Origin: Candidatus Baldrarchaeota archaeon
GTDB taxonomy: Archaea; Asgardarchaeota; Baldrarchaeia; Baldrarchaeales; DXJG01
Assembly (NCBI GenBank): GCA_016840485.1
Contig: JAEOSG010000006.1
Coordinates: 1 to 38,511 of the forward strand
DNA length: 38,511 bases
Reading direction: 5' to 3'
Positions 29,344 through 38,492 of this stretch are shown one piece after another (positions within the stretch are counted from its first letter, which is position 1; each line of letters starts with the position of its first letter). Position numbers and translations under genes: made by a program. The notes beneath the pieces were generated by a model. The model was given only the letters and a program-made list of their open reading frames with translations. It was not told the DNA's origin and did no database searches.

Positions 29344-31211
29344 ATAAAAAGCAGTAAAAATAGTATAGAAGCAACGAGCGTTGGGATAAATGTGGCAATT
29401 GCGGCATTTTTTGCAATCGAATACCCAATCGGAATAGCGGATGTTAATATAGATACTTGTTGTTCTCCCATAACTTTTAATTTAGGTATCTCTACTATTT
29501 TAGATCCCACTTTTACTGGTTCCATGTTTTTTTCTGCTTGTTTAGTTAGATCAACCACATATGAAATTAATTCCTCACGATTAATTTCTCTTCCAAGGGG
29601 AACATATCCGCCTTTACTCGGAGACACCGCATTTACTTCATGAGTATCCGTAGTCATGACCTCAGCATCTTTTATTCCAAGTTCTTTCCTCAGTCGATCA
29701 ATTATTTGCTCTCTAAGGCCAAAATCCAAATTATTACTATCAAAAACAACATATGCATAGTATTCGCTGCCAATTTCCATAAGCAAAACGGAAACACCGT
29801 CACTTCCCAAGCCCTTCTCCAACGGGATATTAATATCTCTACCTTTGGCAACTCCTATTTTAAGCGGCCTTATGGGCATATTCAACAATTGTTTAAAACT
29901 TTTTTGCGCTGCCAAAATAAGTTCCTTAGCAGTTTCAGAACCTATTAATACATCTTCAAATGTTTCACCCATACAATTGTGGGCATCAACAAAGAATGCC
30001 TTCTTGCTTCCTTCCTTTTCAATTATTTTGGTGGTCAAGAGTCCCACACCAAGAGAGATGTCATCCATCGGTAAAGGTGAGCGGGTTGCAATAATCAATG
30101 TAAGATCGCCGAGAGTCTGAGTTTTTACCGTCATGGCACCCTCTTTAGCGTAAGTTATTGAGGTAGCTCCATCAACATAGCTGATATCGTTTATGTTTTT
30201 GATAATTTCATTTAGTACGTATTGGAGTTGATTCTTTGATGTTAAATTAAGAGAGTGGTCACATGGTCCATGGAGGACTATAACCTCCGCCCCTGTTTTC
30301 TGCTTTAGCTCTTTAGCTAGAAAATGAGGTAACAAACTGCTCCCAATGGTTTTAAAGGGACCTGGATGGATAGTTGGGATTAACAAAATAGCTTTTATAC
30401 GTTCCTTTATATTTTTGAAGCATATAACTGCCACGGGCAAAGTTCTCTCCTCACCAATTCTAGTTAAAAGCATCTCTAGGGGCGCGTCTTCCTGCTCTGT
30501 CCATTCAGCAATAAAGGCTTTAAAAAGCTCCAAGCCACCAACGCCAAGAGACGACTTTACACTGCTATTCACGGTTTTAAGATATATCGACGTAGAAAAT
30601 AGAAAAATTAGCAAAATCAAAATTAAAGGAATAATATACTGTTTCACCGAGGGTACTGGAAGTTCCCGAGGAAAAAGAAAGTTTAATAATACTTCTCTCA
30701 AAAGCATTAGGAGAAAAGGCTGAATTGTAGATATGGTAATTACCTCTAGCACAGATACTTGCGAAATAGAATAACAAGCGATAATTCTGAACGACGTCAT
30801 TATAGCTATACCAATTATAAGTGAAAACACGGCAACTTCATAATCACCAATCGATACCAAGGTTGGCAAACCATATACTGCGTACAGAAGAACAACAGAA
30901 AAAGTATTCAGTGCTATAAGTCTTCTGAAATTTAGAACTTTAGTTTTCCCCTTAATTATCATTAAACTCATAATGGCTGAAACAATTAGAGAACCCCAGA
31001 TTCCAACAACACTTTCGCAAATAATATAGGGAAATATTATTAAATCTAAAGTTCTAAGGTAGAACGAAATGTTAGATAAAAACGCCATAAAAAGGCTTAA
31101 CAGCAAACTAACAATCAGAAGTATCCTCGCACTTGGCAGGGCGAAAAGTTTACTGTAAACCCTCACAGCTCTCTCTATCCTACTCAAAACTGCCAGCCTC
31201 CAAGTGCTCAA
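29340..31211 (-). CDS. DUF2070 family membrane protein
   Basis: 623 aa; N-terminal TM helices; IHPGPFKTIGSSLLP, FVDAHNCMGE. Confidence 0.85.
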   Translation of the reverse strand: MSTWRLAVLSRIERAVRVYSKLFALPSARILLIVSLLLSLFMAFLSNISFYLRTLDLIIFPYIICESVVGIWGSLIVSAIMSLMIIKGKTKVLNFRRLIALNTFSVVLLYAVYGLPTLVSIGDYEVAVFSLIIGIAIMTSFRIIACYSISQVSVLEVITISTIQPFLLMLLREVLLNFLFPRELPVPSVKQYIIPLILILLIFLFSTSIYLKTVNSSVKSSLGVGGLELFKAFIAEWTEQEDAPLEMLLTRIGEERTLPVAVICFKNIKERIKAILLIPTIHPGPFKTIGSSLLPHFLAKELKQKTGAEVIVLHGPCDHSLNLTSKNQLQYVLNEIIKNINDISYVDGATSITYAKEGAMTVKTQTLGDLTLIIATRSPLPMDDISLGVGLLTTKIIEKEGSKKAFFVDAHNCMGETFEDVLIGSETAKELILAAQKSFKQLLNMPIRPLKIGVAKGRDINIPLEKGLGSDGVSVLLMEIGSEYYAYVVFDSNNLDFGLREQIIDRLRKELGIKDAEVMTTDTHEVNAVSPSKGGYVPLGREINREELISYVVDLTKQAEKNMEPVKVGSKIVEIPKLKVMGEQQVSILTSAIPIGYSIAKNAAIATFIPTLVASILFLLLFI

Positions 31212-31249
31212 TAGAAATTAGAATTTGAATAGGTGGGTGTGTAAAGTAG

Positions 31250-31855
31250 ATGAAGAAAAACACACTTAAAGTTACTGTTTCTAAATGCCCAATCTGCGGC
31301 AATGAAACGTTAATGGAAAAAATGACAACAGTTGTTATTCCCCACTTCGGAGAAGTTTTACTATTAACTCTCCAATGTGAAAAATGCGGATTCAAACACA
31401 GTGATATAATTTGCACAGCAGAAAGGATCCCCTCGAGATATTCTCTTAAAGTGGAAACATCTCAAGACCTCTATGCAAAGGTGATTAGGTCTTCAACAGC
31501 AACCATAAGGATACCTGAGTTGGGCATTAAAGTGGAGCCAGGACCAAGTTCAACGGCATTTATAACAAATGTCGAAGGAATACTAGAAAGAGTGAAAGAC
31601 GTCGTTGAAATAGCTAAACGATGGACAAAAAACAAGAAAAAACAAAAAAGATGCGATAAAATTCTAAGTACAATTGAAGAAGTAAAAAGCGGAAAAGAAA
31701 AAATCACAATTATAATTGAAGATCCACTTGGGAACAGTGCAATAATTCATTCAAAAAAAGACAAAGTAATAATGGAAAAACTTTCACAAGAAGAAATTAA
31801 GAAATTGAAAACTGGTTTTATTAATAATACCTTCCGTTTCGCTAAAACGCAATAA
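31250..31855 (+). CDS. ZPR1-type zinc finger protein
   Basis: 201 aa; CPICGNETLMEKMTTVVIPHFGEVLLLTLQCEKCGFKHSDI. Confidence 0.88.
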   Translation: MKKNTLKVTVSKCPICGNETLMEKMTTVVIPHFGEVLLLTLQCEKCGFKHSDIICTAERIPSRYSLKVETSQDLYAKVIRSSTATIRIPELGIKVEPGPSSTAFITNVEGILERVKDVVEIAKRWTKNKKKQKRCDKILSTIEEVKSGKEKITIIIEDPLGNSAIIHSKKDKVIMEKLSQEEIKKLKTGFINNTFRFAKTQ

Positions 31856-31867
31856 TGACAATGATAC

Positions 31868-32062
31868 CTATGGGAATGGTATCAATCCATAGGATCTCAG
31901 CCAAGCAATCCCCACTAGAATAATCAGGAAAAGCGAGAGTAAAATGACAGCCACTGGTCCAACTTTTATCCCTCTAGTCTCGTCCTGAAAGAATCTAATT
32001 AATCCAGCACCAGTTACAGGCATTGGTCCTTCCTTTTTCTTCTTTTTAGATTTACGAGGCAA
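31868..32062 (-). CDS. secG: Preprotein translocase Sec61-beta (SecG)
   Basis: 64 aa; GAGLIRFFQDETRGIKVGPVAVILLSLFLIILV. Confidence 0.9.
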   Translation of the reverse strand: MPRKSKKKKKEGPMPVTGAGLIRFFQDETRGIKVGPVAVILLSLFLIILVGIAWLRSYGLIPFP

Positions 32063-32429
32063 GTAACACCCTCCGAATTATCTAAACAACTAGATTAAAG
32101 AACAAAATATTAACTTTTCCCTATCAAATGCGACAATTTCCATAGGCGTAAAATAAGTATTCACAAATGATAAATAATACGGTATAACCATTTTTAAACA
32201 ATGAAACCCTAATCGAACTTCATTTTGTTAAGACCTTCACATCTAAGAATTTTAACAGTTGACGTGCATCTCCGAGTTTGCAATTATCTCTTCACAAAAT
32301 TGTACTTGACCTCAAAAAAGAGTTAGAATTACTGGGCAGAATTATTAAAGTAGCCATAAATAGCTAATAGACATATTGATAAGTCCGAGAGATAAATTTA
32401 ATATACCTAAAATAGGAGGGATAGGAATC

Positions 32430-33863
32430 GTGAAAGAAACAGAAGCAAAAGAATACTACGATAAAATATTTATGTTGTTAAAGAAGCATCATGAGTGGTT
32501 TCGTAGCGCAATTCCGTTAATTGCTTCCGAAAACCCAGCATAAACTGCTGGGTCGGAAAAACATCCCAAGCCCAGCAGTCAGGGAATGCCTATGCAGTGA
32601 TTTCGGAAATAGATACGCCGAAAGTCCCTGACTTATAGGGGACCGGTAAGGTTGGCCAGGTGAACGTGTATACGCAGGTTGTGTCTATATAGATCAAGTA
32701 GAAGAAATTGCTATCCAATTGGCTAAAAAACTATTTAATGCAGAGTTCGCCGATGTTCGCGCCATTAGCGGTGTAATTGCAAACTTAATAGTATATACGG
32801 CTTTTACCGAACCTGGAGATCACATCATGAGCATATCTATCCCATCGGGTGGTCACATAAGTTACGCAAAGAAAAAGCTTTGGGGCACAGCTGGGAAAGT
32901 TAGAGGATTGAAAGTGCATTATTTTGATTTTGACGAAAAAGAGATGAACATCGACGTTGATGGAACAGCTAAAAAGGTTAAAAGACTTGAAAAGCAAGGA
33001 AAACAAATAAAACTTTTCATAATGGGCGCCAGCGTATTTCTCTTCCCAGAACCAGTAAAGGAAATCAGAGAAATTGCAGACGAGATTGGTGCATACATAC
33101 ACTTTGACGGCGCACATGTCGCAGGGCTAATTGCTGGCGGAAAATTCCAGGATCCCTTAAGAGAAGGTGCAGATGTATTTACAATCAGCACTCATAAAAC
33201 ATTACCGGGGCCACAAGGAGGAGCAGTTTTCTCACATAACAAGTATGCGGAGGTTCTAAAAATGGCCGCTTTCCCATCTACGATGAGCAATCATCACTTG
33301 CATCTGGTCGCTGGGAATAGCAGCAGCTAAGGCTGCTGCTACCAAGAGCAGTGGCTTTTGCAGAGATGCTTGCTTTCGGTAGAGAATACGCGGAGCAAAT
33401 TATTAAAAACGCGAAGGCACTAGGTCAGGCCTTATATGAGAGGGGATTCAAGGTTCTTGCTGAACATAAGGGATTCACTGAGTCGCACACAATTCTGGTA
33501 GATATTAGTGAAACGCCATTAAAGGATGGCATGACAGTTGAGAAAAAATTAGAGGAAGCTAACATCATCGTTAATCGAAATTTGCTTCCATGGGACAAAA
33601 GAGTCGGAAGAGATTATAGAAGACCTGGAGGTATACGTTTAGGCGTCAGCGAAATAACTAGACTAGGGATGAAAGAATCTGATATGGTAGAGATAGCTGA
33701 ATTAATTAAAAGAGTTGTTTTGGACCAAGAAGACCCAAAAAAAGTTGCTAAAGATGTCGCTGAATTCAGAAAAGACTTCCAAAAAGTTCATTATTGCTTC
33801 GACAACTTGACCGATGCATATGAGTACATTAACATTAGAGAGTACTTTAACCTTAAAAAATAA
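32430..33863 (+). CDS. glyA: Serine hydroxymethyltransferase, interrupted by three predicted BHB introns
   Basis: GTG start after AGGAGGG; exons 32430-32531, 32560-32622, 32650-33317, 33347-33863; joined protein has [73 protein letters not shown]; listed ORFs 32719..33330 and 33351..33863 are fragments. Confidence 0.88.
32532..32559 (+). other. Predicted BHB intron 1 of glyA (28 nt)
   Basis: Central TCCG/CGGA, bulges AAA and AAA, inner ACCCAGCA-TAAAC-TGCTGGGT; splice gives gct tcc gaa aac atc cca. Confidence 0.8.
32623..32649 (+). other. Predicted BHB intron 2 of glyA (27 nt)
   Basis: Central GCCG/CGGT, bulges AAA and AAG, inner GTCCC/GGGAC; splice gives tac gcc gaa ggt tgg cca. Confidence 0.78.
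33318..33346 (+). other. Predicted relaxed BHB intron 3 of glyA (29 nt)
   Basis: Central TGGG/ACCA (3 of 4 pairs), bulges AAT and AGA, inner AGCAGCAGC-TAAG-GCTGCTGCT (perfect 9 bp); splice gives gct ggg aaa gca gtg gct. Confidence 0.72.
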
Positions 33864-33979
33864 CCCAAAAATTTCCTACAATATTTTTTATGATAAGTAT
33901 CAAATATTATAATGTAGGTTTGTTAGTAGCAACACTGAGATATCTAATAAAAATGAATAAAATATCTGGAGGACACTTG

Positions 33980-34270
33980 GTGCACATTAGGGAATTTCAA
34001 AAGCTAATGAAAGAATTATACTATCATAGAGATTCTAAACGTGGAATATTTAAAACCTTTACTTGGTTAGTTCAAGAAATAGGAGAATTAGGTAGGGCGC
34101 TGTTAGATAACGACAGAGAAGGGTTAAAGGAGGAAGTCGGGGATGTTTTTGCTTGGCTTGCCAGCTTATGCAATATTTTGGACATAGACTTAGAAGAATC
34201 TGCGGTAAGCAAATATCATGGAGTTTGCCCCAAATGCGGAGAAAAGCCATGTCACTGTTCAACTGAGTAA
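33980..34270 (+). CDS. MazG-like nucleotide pyrophosphohydrolase
   Basis: WLVQEIGELGRALLDNDREGLKEEVGDVFAWLASL; likely GTG start at 33980 after GGAGGA. Confidence 0.8.
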   Translation: MHIREFQKLMKELYYHRDSKRGIFKTFTWLVQEIGELGRALLDNDREGLKEEVGDVFAWLASLCNILDIDLEESAVSKYHGVCPKCGEKPCHCSTE

Positions 34271-34464
34271 CAACTTGTGAATTTAGTGGAAATTAGCTTT
34301 TTTGAACTCATTGATTGCATGATGTCAAGAGACTTGCTGCATACAATATGTTTGTCAAGAGTTAAAGTTTTATAAGTGTTGGTTCACTTATTTTTGTGGA
34401 GTTTTAATGAGAGTTTTACACATCATAATTGGTGGTCTTAAACACCGTTTGAGGAGGCGGAGCT

Positions 34465-35304
34465 ATGAAAGTCAGTAATATCATGACTAGAAACGTAGTG
34501 TATGTTGAGGTTCCAGGGAACAGGGAACATCTATTGGAATTAATGAATAAACACGGAGTAATGGGATTACCCGTGGTGAGGAAAGGAACAAAGGAAGTTG
34601 TTGGAATAGTTACTCGTACTGATTTAATGCAAAAACCTGATGAAGAGCAAATAGCTATGCTTATGACACGAGACCCTATAGTAACTACTCCAGATGCAGA
34701 TATTAAAGATGCTGCGAAGATACTACTCGATAAAAATATTCGTAGGTTGCCTGTTGTTGAAGATGGTGAACTTGTCGGTATTATAACAGTTGCAGACATT
34801 GTTTGGAAGGCCATTTCTCGTATGAATATTGATAAATCAATTAAACCGTATGTGCAGAAGAAAATAACTGCCGTGTGGGAAGGTACTCCTTTACCTGTTG
34901 CATATATAGTTATGCGGCTTGCTGATGTTCAAGCACTACCAGTTCTAGGTAATGAAGGACAACTCGTAGGAATAATTACTGATACCGATTTCATTTCCCT
35001 TAGCGAGGTTGTTGATGAAAGTAAAGTTTCTGAAGTATCTGCAGCTAGTGAGGGAACTAAATGGTCATGGGACGCATCTACGTATATCTATATAGCAAAA
35101 AAGAAGCTAAAATTGCCAAAAAAACCAGTTAGCGAGGTTATGGTAACTAACGTTATTAAAGTAGCTGAACAAATATCGGTGAGTGAATGTGCAAAAATGA
35201 TGAGGAAATACGACATCGACCAATTCCCGGTGGTCAATGCTAAGGGAGATCTGGTTGGAATGATTACGGATGTAAATCTCCTCAAGGCGCTGCTGGAAAC
35301 CTAA
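34465..35304 (+). CDS. CBS-domain protein with four CBS motifs
   Basis: 279 aa; repeated GLPVV/GIVTRTDL, RRLPVVEDGELVGIITVADI, QFPVVNAKGDLVGMITDVNL. Confidence 0.88.
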   Translation: MKVSNIMTRNVVYVEVPGNREHLLELMNKHGVMGLPVVRKGTKEVVGIVTRTDLMQKPDEEQIAMLMTRDPIVTTPDADIKDAAKILLDKNIRRLPVVEDGELVGIITVADIVWKAISRMNIDKSIKPYVQKKITAVWEGTPLPVAYIVMRLADVQALPVLGNEGQLVGIITDTDFISLSEVVDESKVSEVSAASEGTKWSWDASTYIYIAKKKLKLPKKPVSEVMVTNVIKVAEQISVSECAKMMRKYDIDQFPVVNAKGDLVGMITDVNLLKALLET

Positions 35305-35593
35305 CTTCTAGGTATTTATCTATTAGTCGTTGGCCAAGACCTGTCAATAACCATTTGTAAGGTTTCTTCCCCTTTCTTGACACGATCTTTTCTTGCTCCA
35401 ACTTTCTTAGGTGATGTAAAATAACCCCGTAGCTAAGATTAGTCTTATCACTTATTTCTTTTATAGTTCTTCCAGAACCTTCTGCCTCTCTAAGACACTT
35501 TAAGATAACAGTTCGCACAATTAAGCCACGCTTCATGTTCCTGATTTTTGATAATCGTGCAAGGGGATCTATGTAGTCTACCTTTTCCAGCAT
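35282..35593 (-). CDS. ArsR-like winged-helix regulator
   Basis: 103 aa; IKEISDKTNLSYGVILHHLRKLEQEKIVSRKGKKPYKW. Confidence 0.85.
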   Translation of the reverse strand: MLEKVDYIDPLARLSKIRNMKRGLIVRTVILKCLREAEGSGRTIKEISDKTNLSYGVILHHLRKLEQEKIVSRKGKKPYKWLLTGLGQRLIDKYLEVRFPAAP

Positions 35594-35874
35594 TGAAAAT
35601 CCCAGCCGACATAATATATAATCTTCTTCATTAAAAGGAATAATCTAAAAACATAAATGCTTATCGAAACTGTTTTAAATTCTGAATAAAGATAAAATAA
35701 ACTAATACCACGAACGTCAAATAAGTGTAAAAAAGTTCGGGAATACGGGCCCGCAAGAATGGTTTCATGAACAGTAACGATGGGCTCTAAAACGAAGTCA
35801 ATACATTAAAGTAAGCTTTATCCAAGATCAAGCTAAAATAAAATCATAAAGAACAAAATCTAGCGGTGAGGGAT

Positions 35875-36882
35875 ATGCGCCGTGCTTATGTTATTCTAAT
35901 AACTTTAGTACTTCTAACAGTAGTATTTGCATCTGTGCCCAAAGGTGCAGCAATACTTGAAGAAGAAGTTATAGTTCTTTTTGACGAATCCCATGGCCAA
36001 AACTTGACGTATACTCTTGGAAATTTCACAAAAGCTATTGATGCTCTCAATGGATCCGTATTAGAATATAAACCGGGTAGATATGCAAAATATTTTGTAC
36101 GTATACTACCTCCCAATACCACTCTTAATTACTCAACGCTTGAGGAAGTTGACATAGTAATTATTGGTAACCCTGGTCAAAATGCATCTTTTAGTGAAGA
36201 TGAGCTTTCTTCATTGGCAAACTTTACAAAACGCGGTGGAAGCTTGTTTCTAATGTGCGATCCTCAACTTAACGAATCCGTATATGGTGAGATGGGTAAT
36301 CCAGTGGAATTGAATAAAATACTATCAGCATTGAATATTTCTTCGGTTTGGTTTTCTTGTAACGATTCTCTTGGTGATGCTATATTTAATGAGAATCATA
36401 GTGTAGTTCAACACCCATATTTTGTATACGTAAACAGAACCGAGTTTAGTAACGAAACAAGCATATCTGACAACATTAAGAGGGTTTTAACATTTTCTTC
36501 CAGTTTAGTTATCAAGGATAACAAGTGTATTGTCGCAACAGGGGATAACATGTCCTATGCAATAATGCCAAATGGAAACTACACATTTCAAAACGGCACA
36601 AAACCTCCGTGGCTAGCTATATACACCGATGGCAAATTTAAAGTAGCTCTTTGCGGATCTACCGTAATGTTCAGTGATCTAAATGTAAAGGGCCTCGAAA
36701 CACCGTGGATAGATGTGGAAGATAATAAAGCGTTGTGGCTTAATATAATTAAATGGCTAACTCCCCTTCCTAGTCCAATTGACGTGTCAAACTACTTTAC
36801 CATAACAGGAAGTGTAATGCTAATTCTTGGTATAGCATCTTTTCTGGCCTATAAGATATGGAGATCAAAGAAAACCAGCTAA
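35875..36882 (+). CDS. Secreted/membrane-anchored protein with DUF4350/GATase-like domain
   Basis: N-terminal signal segment, many NxT/S sites, VDIVIIGNPGQ...LANFTKRGGSLFLM, C-terminal TM helix. Confidence 0.6.
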   Translation: MRRAYVILITLVLLTVVFASVPKGAAILEEEVIVLFDESHGQNLTYTLGNFTKAIDALNGSVLEYKPGRYAKYFVRILPPNTTLNYSTLEEVDIVIIGNPGQNASFSEDELSSLANFTKRGGSLFLMCDPQLNESVYGEMGNPVELNKILSALNISSVWFSCNDSLGDAIFNENHSVVQHPYFVYVNRTEFSNETSISDNIKRVLTFSSSLVIKDNKCIVATGDNMSYAIMPNGNYTFQNGTKPPWLAIYTDGKFKVALCGSTVMFSDLNVKGLETPWIDVEDNKALWLNIIKWLTPLPSPIDVSNYFTITGSVMLILGIASFLAYKIWRSKKTS

Positions 36883-37220
36883 TCTCTTATTTTATTGTGA
36901 AAGCGAAGGTACTCATTTTTCGTCAATTGCCGAATAATTATGGTCAACTTCATAGTAATATTTTTCTTTTACTTCTAGACGTCGCCTAAAACGATTTTTC
37001 CTATTTTACTGACTTCTCGTTACACTGTTTCTTCTATGCAGCTAATTTATGCTTCTTTCGTGTGGTTTGACTTCGATTATATGCGACGCTGTATAACATG
37101 TTATTTTCTCGACATATTTAGTTATCTCTTGTTTTCTGTTTCCCGTACTCCGTACTGCTTTTTTGCATAAATCTGCTTAAGCAAAACTTAAATCCGAGTC
37201 ATACATTACTTTGTTTCGAG

Positions 37221-37412
37221 GTGTGGTACGAGATGGAGACTAAAGATAGCGTAGAGTTTGCTTTAGGCGTTATAACCGCAACGATGACGCTGCTTAAGAA
37301 GCTAAAGGATAAAGAGATGTGTCAAGACGCCCAAAAATTGCTACTCGATGCCTGTGAAATTATTGCCGAGAACATGAGTCAAAACCTACCTCGAGCACAA
37401 CACACTTCGTAA
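37221..37412 (+). CDS. Small hypothetical helical protein
   Basis: 63 aa ORF; charged helical composition. Confidence 0.4.
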   Translation: MWYEMETKDSVEFALGVITATMTLLKKLKDKEMCQDAQKLLLDACEIIAENMSQNLPRAQHTS

Positions 37413-37987
37413 AACTTTCAACACTACACTCTTTTTTCTGAAATTTTTACATAGGAACTATATGTGAGATGTTTCTCGACAAAAAGATTAAACACCAACA
37501 CACCCCACTCAAGCAGCCCGGTCACGAAAAACGACGGACGTCGAAACTAACGTTTGCTGTTACGTTAGTAAAGCAAACTATTCGTCTTCGTGCCTCTGTT
37601 TACGGTTTTCTCTATGCTTATTACTGCCGGGTATTTTACATTTCCCCGTTCTCTGCGTTTTCGTCGGCTTATAGGGGTTAAAACAAGTACACTAGGCTGT
37701 TGACTGTAAATTTTTCAAGTGTGGAATGTCTCATGTTATATAACGAAAATTAGACCAACCGTTCCCCAATGGGTCGCCAGTTGTTGTTTGTAATTGTATG
37801 GTTGTCGTGTTTTTTATCGGTTGTTTACTCTGTTATGTTTCATGCTATTAGACATTTTAATGTGTTGTGGTGCGTAGCGTTCTGCCGGCTAAAAATCGTT
37901 TCACATAAATGTTTCATTTTATGAGACATTACAGTCGTGAAGTTTATAAACCGTTGGTTTAGTCGGGTTAGTACGAGGTGATGTTGT

Positions 37988-38401
37988 GTGATTGATTTCG
38001 ATGTCGTGAAGTTAAGGAGCGACTTTAATCTCTTCGAGGTTATCTTCGACACTTCGTTTGAGCGAAAGATTGCAGAAGAAATCATTGAATTGATTGCTGA
38101 GACTGGAGAACCCTTAACAATTCACGATATGCGGCGTTACATCGAGGATAACGATTACTCTGAACGTACTGTTTACTACGTTCTTGAGAGGCTTAAAAAA
38201 CTCGGTTTAATCGAGTCACGAGCCGGTAAATACAGACTTTCTAACAGATTTTCAAAAGCACTTCGAAAGATTGCCGACAAGTGGGACGAATTCCTCGAAG
38301 AAGGCATTATCGAGCGATATGAGATAAGACCTTATACATTATTTGAAAAGTGGCAACTTGAACGCGACAGAGAGGGCTGTAATCTTTTACGTCGACGTTA
38401 A
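37988..38401 (+). CDS. Winged-helix DNA-binding protein
   Basis: 137 aa; IHDMRRYIEDNDYSERTVYYVLERLKKLGLIESRAGKYRL. Confidence 0.65.
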   Translation: MIDFDVVKLRSDFNLFEVIFDTSFERKIAEEIIELIAETGEPLTIHDMRRYIEDNDYSERTVYYVLERLKKLGLIESRAGKYRLSNRFSKALRKIADKWDEFLEEGIIERYEIRPYTLFEKWQLERDREGCNLLRRR

Positions 38402-38492
38402 TAATTTTTTCATATTATGTGCAAAAAAGTCAATGCACGACACGTCTTTTGACGTTTGCAAACCGTGTTTAGATGGATATCTTATACTTTTA

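Noticed and set aside
32719-33863. Treating glyA as a pseudogene
   Set aside because: All exons are uncorrupted and only three hairpin inserts break it, each removable by one rule; decay would leave scattered lesions as in the DUF362 remnant.
37469-37681. 70-aa ORF
   Set aside because: No RBS, no family likeness, overlaps strong inverted repeats; not supported as coding.
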